This document shows, in pieces, positions 34,067-38,838 of a DNA stretch of 38,838 nucleotides (positions are counted from its first letter, which is position 1; each line of letters begins with the position of its first letter). This DNA comes from a virus. A program made the position numbers and the translations under genes. The notes beneath the pieces were generated by a model. It saw only the letters and a program-made list of their open reading frames with translations, was not told the DNA's origin and ran no database searches. The DNA lies in IMG/VR virus record IMGVR_UViG_3300030494_000108, positions 1 through 38,838 of that record. One strand, written 5' to 3'.

Positions 34067-34498
34067 ATGTGGGCCACTCAGGATCGCATCGCGTTTGACG
34101 CCGGAGAAGACAAGACCGTCGAACTGAAACGACAGATGATCGGTGGCCAGGAGCGCGTTTTGTGGAATCCCGCGCTGTCGATCCCGGCAGAGGAATTCGA
34201 GTTCACCGATATGGAGATCGCTCGCATCAAGGCGGCGGTCCAGACCTGGGACTCGTATGGAGTCACCGCCGACCGGCGTTGGCTTGAGCCTGTGATCGAA
34301 GCACTGTTTCTGGAGGCGCCTCGGCAGAATCGAGCGCGCGTGAGCGGCTCCAAACCTGTGGACCTTTATCGGCAGCGCGGCGACCGTGCGAACTACACAG
34401 CCAGAACGTTGTGCTCCACCCAGTCGAAAGATGAGGCGATTTCAACCGCGATGTCAGGCTGCTGCGGAATGAGCGGGGCGACAACTGGAACTAGATAA
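34067..34498 (+). CDS. Phage protein, probably cut short by cargo
   Basis: A frame of 143 residues from the ATG at 34067. The first 85 residues look like a real small phage protein (G-G-Q-E-R-V-L-W-N-P-A-L-S-I-P, then F-E-F-T-D-M-E-I-A-R-I-K, then T-W-D-S-Y-G-V-T). The rest has an unlikely composition and overlaps the end of the large NTPase gene on the other strand. The original 3' end was probably replaced when that cargo was inserted, near 34320. No family recognised. Confidence 0.4.
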   Translation: MWATQDRIAFDAGEDKTVELKRQMIGGQERVLWNPALSIPAEEFEFTDMEIARIKAAVQTWDSYGVTADRRWLEPVIEALFLEAPRQNRARVSGSKPVDLYRQRGDRANYTARTLCSTQSKDEAISTAMSGCCGMSGATTGTR

Positions 34499-37400
34499 AG
34501 CAGGTCGGACCGACTTGAAGCCATCAACCACTCCTGTTCGACAATGCGCGCCGCACCTGCGGAATCGCCAGCGTCCGTCAAGACCGTGATCACGCCCTTG
34601 AGAAAGCTTGTTCGCGAAAATGAACTGTAGAATTTGGTGGGAGCCATCGCCGCTGAGATCATACGATGCGCCTCATCCGGCTGTCCTGATCGCACAAACC
34701 TTGAGGCGATCGACACCAACTTCTCCGCTCTCGTGGATCCGTCATGCATCGACTGCGCTGTAGATAGCGCTCGGGTGAGGTCGCCTGCATTCACGAACGC
34801 ATCTATCAGAGAGCTCCGTGCAAAATCGGAAAGGTTCGTACCGGCTGCCTCGATCCGTGCGGCGGCCTCCTCAATTCTCCCAGACTCGGCTAAGCCTACC
34901 GCGATGGGGCCCTGACCGACCTTGGACATAAGGAACTCGTCCTTCGTTGCCTCGTTAGGCTTACCGAGAAGCGCGTACTCCTTTGCCACTTTCGCCAGCA
35001 CGTCCGACTGCATGCTCACATGGATGTGGGGTGCATGGCGCCTTGCCTGAACGAGCAGAGCCTCGGCCCCGCTTCGATCACAGTCCTTCCGGGCTTGCCC
35101 GGCCAAGGCAAGCAAGGCGCTTGAACCGTCGAATACATCGTGTGCGATCAGGCTATTCGCGATCTGCATCGCTATATTCCAGTGGCCAAGCTTGGCGAAA
35201 GTCACAGCCGTATCGCACCACGGTGTGGGTACGAAGCCGAACCGAGGTGCGGCGTTCAGCGCATCGACCACGGCCATTGCCGTGTCGAGAGCATGATTCA
35301 CCGCCCCGGTACAGAGTTCTGCAAACGCCACAGCAATGGAACGAAGTGACTCTGCGCGCTGAGTCAGATTCTTTTCCTGGTTGACGTGTTCGCGTGCCGA
35401 TATTAGCGTCCGGATGACGATACTGTTGTCGATGGCGGTAGCCTTCATTTTCTTTGCCAACGACAGCAGACACTCGCCGCGAACGCGTGCAAACGCTGTT
35501 TCCTCCAGAACCTGCTCCGGGTCAGTAATGTCGCCCGCCGCTATGAGGCTCTCAATCACAGTGGACTGGGCGCGGGCGCGCTCGCTCGGCGATTGGATCG
35601 AGCGCGCAATCTCACGCGCCCGCGGATGCTGCTCTCCGAGGATCAGGAGCTTTACAACACTGCTCAGCGCATCGTCACGGCCGGCCGCCAGGTAGCCGAG
35701 GCGAACCTCATGCTCCATACGGGCGACCAAACTGCGAGCACGATCTGGAGAGCCCGTCTCAAACTGAAGGACGGCGATCCGGCTGAGCGCGTCAAGGCGT
35801 GCTTTAGCTTCCGCGATGCGTTCAGCGACTTCCAGGGCCCGATCCGCCTGCTGATCACGAGAGAGAGCCGTGGAGATGGAGATAAGTAGCTGAGAATCTT
35901 CCCAGTAGTTCTCGATGGGGTCCCGACTGCGAGAGGTCCAGACAGGGCCGGAGCGAGCTTGGCGGATCTGCTCGGCCGCGGCTAGTGCGCGGTCCCATTG
36001 ACCTTGTGAAGCAAAGCCATCGCCCACCGCTTGCAGAATGCTTCCCCGTTCGTAGTCGTGCAGTTTACCAGCGATGTCGAGCGCCTGGTCGTATTGCTGC
36101 AATCTGGCCAAACCGAGGGCCGCTTCCTGTGCGACCACGTTCATGGTATAGGTCTGATCGGAGTGTGAGATATGCGCTAATGCGCTCTCCCACACGATTC
36201 GAACGGCATTGGCGAAGTCCAGGGGCGCACCCGCTTCCCGAAAGCCTCGGGCGATCGCGAGGAGCGCTTTGATTTCTTCAACATCGGAATTCGAACGCGG
36301 CTCGTTGAGTGCTTCGGCCAGTAGAGGCGGAGCTTGTGTTGCGCGACCACTAGCCAGCCGAGCCTGCGCGAGTGCGATAAGGGCGCGTGCTCGAAAGGTG
36401 CCTGGCGGAGCCGCGACCGCAATCTCTTCAACTCTCGCGAGCACGCCCTCCGCAGCGCGGTGAGCTCCAGTCCGATGCTGGCAGCCGATCAGGTGGACCA
36501 GCGCATCTAAACGATTGCCGAGGTACACTATCTTCCTCGCCGCAGAGTACGCCTCAAAGAAATCGCCCAAGTCGGCGCAGAGCGTACTGTGAGTGCCCAG
36601 GAGCAAAGCGGCCGGTTCCCTGTCTGTCGGAGTGAATGCCAAGTCCCGAACCTCCGTGCGCAACGCCGCGGCCTGACCGGTCTGGCCTGCCTGTTGCAAA
36701 AGACGGCATACCGATGCCAAGGCTTCGGCGCGTTCAACCGCGTCCTGGAAGCTGAAGGCAAGCGCGACAGCGGCCTTCCGCACGCGTTCTCCAGGCCGGA
36801 AAGCCACGCCGAAGAAGCGACCGCTGACATCGAGTAGCCTCCGCAAGATCGCGCGACGTTGGTCAGCTTGCTCGATGCGCAAACCGATTTCATAGGCTCG
36901 CCGCAGAAGAGTGGCTGCCTGTTCGCTCTGTTCGGGGGCGGCGAGCGCCGCGGAGATTTCGCTAAACGCGAGCGCCTGCTGCGGGGCGGCGCTGATCAGC
37001 TCAGCCAGGTCAGCCGCGTCTCGGTGGCCCTTTGCGAGCGCCAAGGCACGGTACGAAGAGGGAGGAAAGTCGTCCGCGTAGCTCGATAGCGTATTGTGGA
37101 GTAGCTTGTAGCGCCAGAGCCGCGAGAGGCGTCCTAGCCGCAACCCTTTGCCTACTGGTTCCTCTCGGGTGACTGCGTGAATCGCAAGATCCAAGTCCTG
37201 GGAATACAGAAAACTGCTGCGATCAAAACGCAGCTTGCCCTGTCCGTATCGCCCTTCATCGATGGTGCTATACACTCGGTCCCAGTCATTGCCAAGGTAC
37301 AGGTGCTTGATGTAGTGGCGGCGTGCGTAGTCGCGGCGGCCCTGTTCGCGGAGGTCCGGGGAGTCCTGCCAGATAACGTCTGGTGCCTCACGCGCAAGGA

Positions 37401-38838
37401 GATCCGCTAAACGCCGGTTCTCGGCTCTGGCATCTACGTAAAGATCGCTGGTTTGGGCATTTGTAAGAGTGGTCTGTGCCGTGAGGAACTCGCCCAGAGT
37501 GTTGTGATAGAGGCGATACGTATTGCCGACTCGGTCGAGAAACTGGTCGAGCCATTCCAGCGTTTGTGCGACTTGGGTTCTGTCTGCTAGCGTGCCCGTA
37601 AGGGCGTGAATCTGGTCCAACGTGAGTGGTTCGACTGCCACGGCGAGGACTGCGAGGATCGGATGATACGTCTCAGCCCATGCCTGAACGAGACCGGCGC
37701 GTCCAGTGCTGTCAGAAACCTTAACATCCTTGCGTCCAGGACCATTCTGAATCGAATGCAGGAAGAAGGCGAACAAACCGGCAAGGTCGTCTGGGAGACG
37801 TTCAAGGCCGAGCAGGCCTTTGAGCAGGGATTGGCGTTCGGTACTTGCCAGGGCCTGATCGAAAGCGCGGCCGAGTGCAGCTAGGTACCCGATGTTGCCA
37901 TCCGCTTTGGCGACAAGTTCGACCACAAAAGCGTCGGGACTGCGTCCGGCGTTTAGCAGGGCGGTGGAAATCTCGACGGGATTGAGCAGGGCATGCGCAT
38001 AGATCTCGGTATCGGCCTGGACGTCGGGATCGTCCGGCAGGATGGGGAGCAGCGCAAGAGAGTCTCGCCGCTTTTCCTGGAATAACGCAAGATCCCGCGA
38101 CGGCCGCGATGTCAGGACCATACGAACGTTCTCGGGTAAAGGCGGGCAGTTGGCGAGCCACTCGATGACGTTCTGCTCCTGATCGTGGTGCCGGACTTCG
38201 TCGAGCGCATCTATGAGCACCACGATGACTTTCTCAGGCCGGAGTCGGTTGAGTATGCGGGCGGGGCGAAAGAGGGCAAGCTCCTGGAGGTCCTCGATGC
38301 CCATGAGGCGGGGATCGGCAATCCACTCCTTGATGCGCAAGCCTGCCACCGACCCGCCAGACTGCTGGATCTCCTGCCTGATCCGCAGCACGGTTTGGTG
38401 GAAGGGTGATGCCCGAATACGTTCGATCTCCGCGCCGACCACTTCGGCGCGAGTCTCGCCAATGCGCTGTTCCACTTCGACACGAACCTGGTCGAGCTCA
38501 AAAAGCTCAGGATGGAGCGCCGCGAGTTCGAGCCCAATCCGAAGCAGGACCGAGCGCGTGCTTACCTCCCCGATCGAGGAGCGTTGGTCACGACGAATGA
38601 AGAAAACGGGCCAATCACGGTGGACCGAGGCAAGGTTGGCGATGAACGTGCTCTTCCCGGCGCCGGGCTCAGCAACGAGTAGGACAAAGCGGCACGCAGG
38701 TTCGTCGAGGTGAGCGTTCAATCTCCTCGCGAGCCAGTCGCGAGGCTGAAAGCGCGGCGCGTTGCGATAGGAGGCGACAATATCGCTGAAGAAGAGATCG
38801 TCCGGCTCGCCGCTGACGATCCCCAGAGCAGATGACAC
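34393..38838 (-). CDS. Large STAND/NACHT-type NTPase with helical repeats (start outside or at the window edge)
   Basis: At least 1,481 residues. The NTPase domain has a Walker A A-E-P-G-A-G-K-S-T (56-64 of the visible part), Walker B V-I-V-V-L-I-D-A-L-D-E (204-214) and a sensor-like V-L-T-S-R-P-S-R (241-248), typical of NACHT/STAND proteins. A winged-helix-like part follows, then about 1,000 residues of paired helices rich in Ala, Leu and Arg (A-L-V-H-L-I-G; A-L-I-A-L-A-Q-A-R-L-A; S-I-A-V-A-F-A-E-L), a TPR-like solenoid. In known STAND defence proteins the repeats sense a phage protein and trigger an N-terminal effector. The visible GTG lies on the last base, so an effector domain may lie outside. 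The gene is intact over 4.4 kb next to ruined phage genes. Confidence 0.85.
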   Translation of the reverse strand: MSSALGIVSGEPDDLFFSDIVASYRNAPRFQPRDWLARRLNAHLDEPACRFVLLVAEPGAGKSTFIANLASVHRDWPVFFIRRDQRSSIGEVSTRSVLLRIGLELAALHPELFELDQVRVEVEQRIGETRAEVVGAEIERIRASPFHQTVLRIRQEIQQSGGSVAGLRIKEWIADPRLMGIEDLQELALFRPARILNRLRPEKVIVVLIDALDEVRHHDQEQNVIEWLANCPPLPENVRMVLTSRPSRDLALFQEKRRDSLALLPILPDDPDVQADTEIYAHALLNPVEISTALLNAGRSPDAFVVELVAKADGNIGYLAALGRAFDQALASTERQSLLKGLLGLERLPDDLAGLFAFFLHSIQNGPGRKDVKVSDSTGRAGLVQAWAETYHPILAVLAVAVEPLTLDQIHALTGTLADRTQVAQTLEWLDQFLDRVGNTYRLYHNTLGEFLTAQTTLTNAQTSDLYVDARAENRRLADLLAREAPDVIWQDSPDLREQGRRDYARRHYIKHLYLGNDWDRVYSTIDEGRYGQGKLRFDRSSFLYSQDLDLAIHAVTREEPVGKGLRLGRLSRLWRYKLLHNTLSSYADDFPPSSYRALALAKGHRDAADLAELISAAPQQALAFSEISAALAAPEQSEQAATLLRRAYEIGLRIEQADQRRAILRRLLDVSGRFFGVAFRPGERVRKAAVALAFSFQDAVERAEALASVCRLLQQAGQTGQAAALRTEVRDLAFTPTDREPAALLLGTHSTLCADLGDFFEAYSAARKIVYLGNRLDALVHLIGCQHRTGAHRAAEGVLARVEEIAVAAPPGTFRARALIALAQARLASGRATQAPPLLAEALNEPRSNSDVEEIKALLAIARGFREAGAPLDFANAVRIVWESALAHISHSDQTYTMNVVAQEAALGLARLQQYDQALDIAGKLHDYERGSILQAVGDGFASQGQWDRALAAAEQIRQARSGPVWTSRSRDPIENYWEDSQLLISISTALSRDQQADRALEVAERIAEAKARLDALSRIAVLQFETGSPDRARSLVARMEHEVRLGYLAAGRDDALSSVVKLLILGEQHPRAREIARSIQSPSERARAQSTVIESLIAAGDITDPEQVLEETAFARVRGECLLSLAKKMKATAIDNSIVIRTLISAREHVNQEKNLTQRAESLRSIAVAFAELCTGAVNHALDTAMAVVDALNAAPRFGFVPTPWCDTAVTFAKLGHWNIAMQIANSLIAHDVFDGSSALLALAGQARKDCDRSGAEALLVQARRHAPHIHVSMQSDVLAKVAKEYALLGKPNEATKDEFLMSKVGQGPIAVGLAESGRIEEAAARIEAAGTNLSDFARSSLIDAFVNAGDLTRALSTAQSMHDGSTRAEKLVSIASRFVRSGQPDEAHRMISAAMAPTKFYSSFSRTSFLKGVITVLTDAGDSAGAARIVEQEWLMASSRSDLLYLVPVVAPLIPQQPDIAVEIASSFDWVEHNVLAV

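Noticed and set aside
1-38838. CRISPR array, retron or diversity-generating retroelement
   Set aside because: No regularly spaced repeats of CRISPR length, no reverse transcriptase motif and no template/variable repeat pair near the tail fibre were found by eye.

Overview
The window is most likely a decaying, tailed (siphovirus-type) prophage or phage-derived integrative element in a large, fairly GC-rich soil-type bacterial genome. The gene vocabulary (DUF2924 gene plus large serine recombinase, DUF3489, DUF2934, a P27-type terminase with a ParB-methyltransferase) recalls Acidobacteriota such as Candidatus Solibacter. That is an impression from family content, not a database result.

Layout. 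1-2510: DUF2924 protein, large serine recombinase and a small HTH protein, an overlapping integration module. 2666-7375: early/replication module with an unknown protein, an AlpA-like DNA-binding protein, a sigma-factor-like protein and a primase-helicase; a small array of TCTCCAC repeats precedes the AlpA-like gene. 7376-10254: a minus-strand pseudogene, two intact PD-(D/E)XK nuclease-like genes (one with a C-terminal DUF2934 motif) and about 840 bp of non-coding DNA with inverted repeats. 10255-13780: packaging module (small terminase, ParB-like/DNA methyltransferase, large terminase). Portal, protease and capsid genes, expected next, are absent; a minus-strand DUF3489 gene with its own terminator is there instead. 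14494-34498: tail module (tube, chaperone-like, tape measure, hub, fibre), in which most of the larger genes are broken by frameshifts or stops.

Between the tail genes sit intact, often AT-richer cargo genes: a TIR-domain protein plus a 547-residue TPR protein; a minus-strand secreted/membrane protein; a membrane-anchored transglutaminase-like protein; a convergent pair of unknown genes; and, at the right edge, a very large STAND/NACHT NTPase with helical repeats whose start lies at or beyond the window end. Several cargo genes carry their own extended -10 promoter candidates. The contrast between ruined structural genes and open cargo genes suggests that the cargo, probably defence or conflict functions, is what selection retains.

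The most unusual structure is a 658-bp duplication (20731-21388 and 22736-23393). It carries the tape-measure C terminus plus a complete 138-residue tail gene, and its second copy is fused to the start of the tail hub gene. Each copy is followed, at the equivalent gene junction, by a different cargo gene. This looks like a segmental duplication that gave two equivalent cargo-insertion sites.
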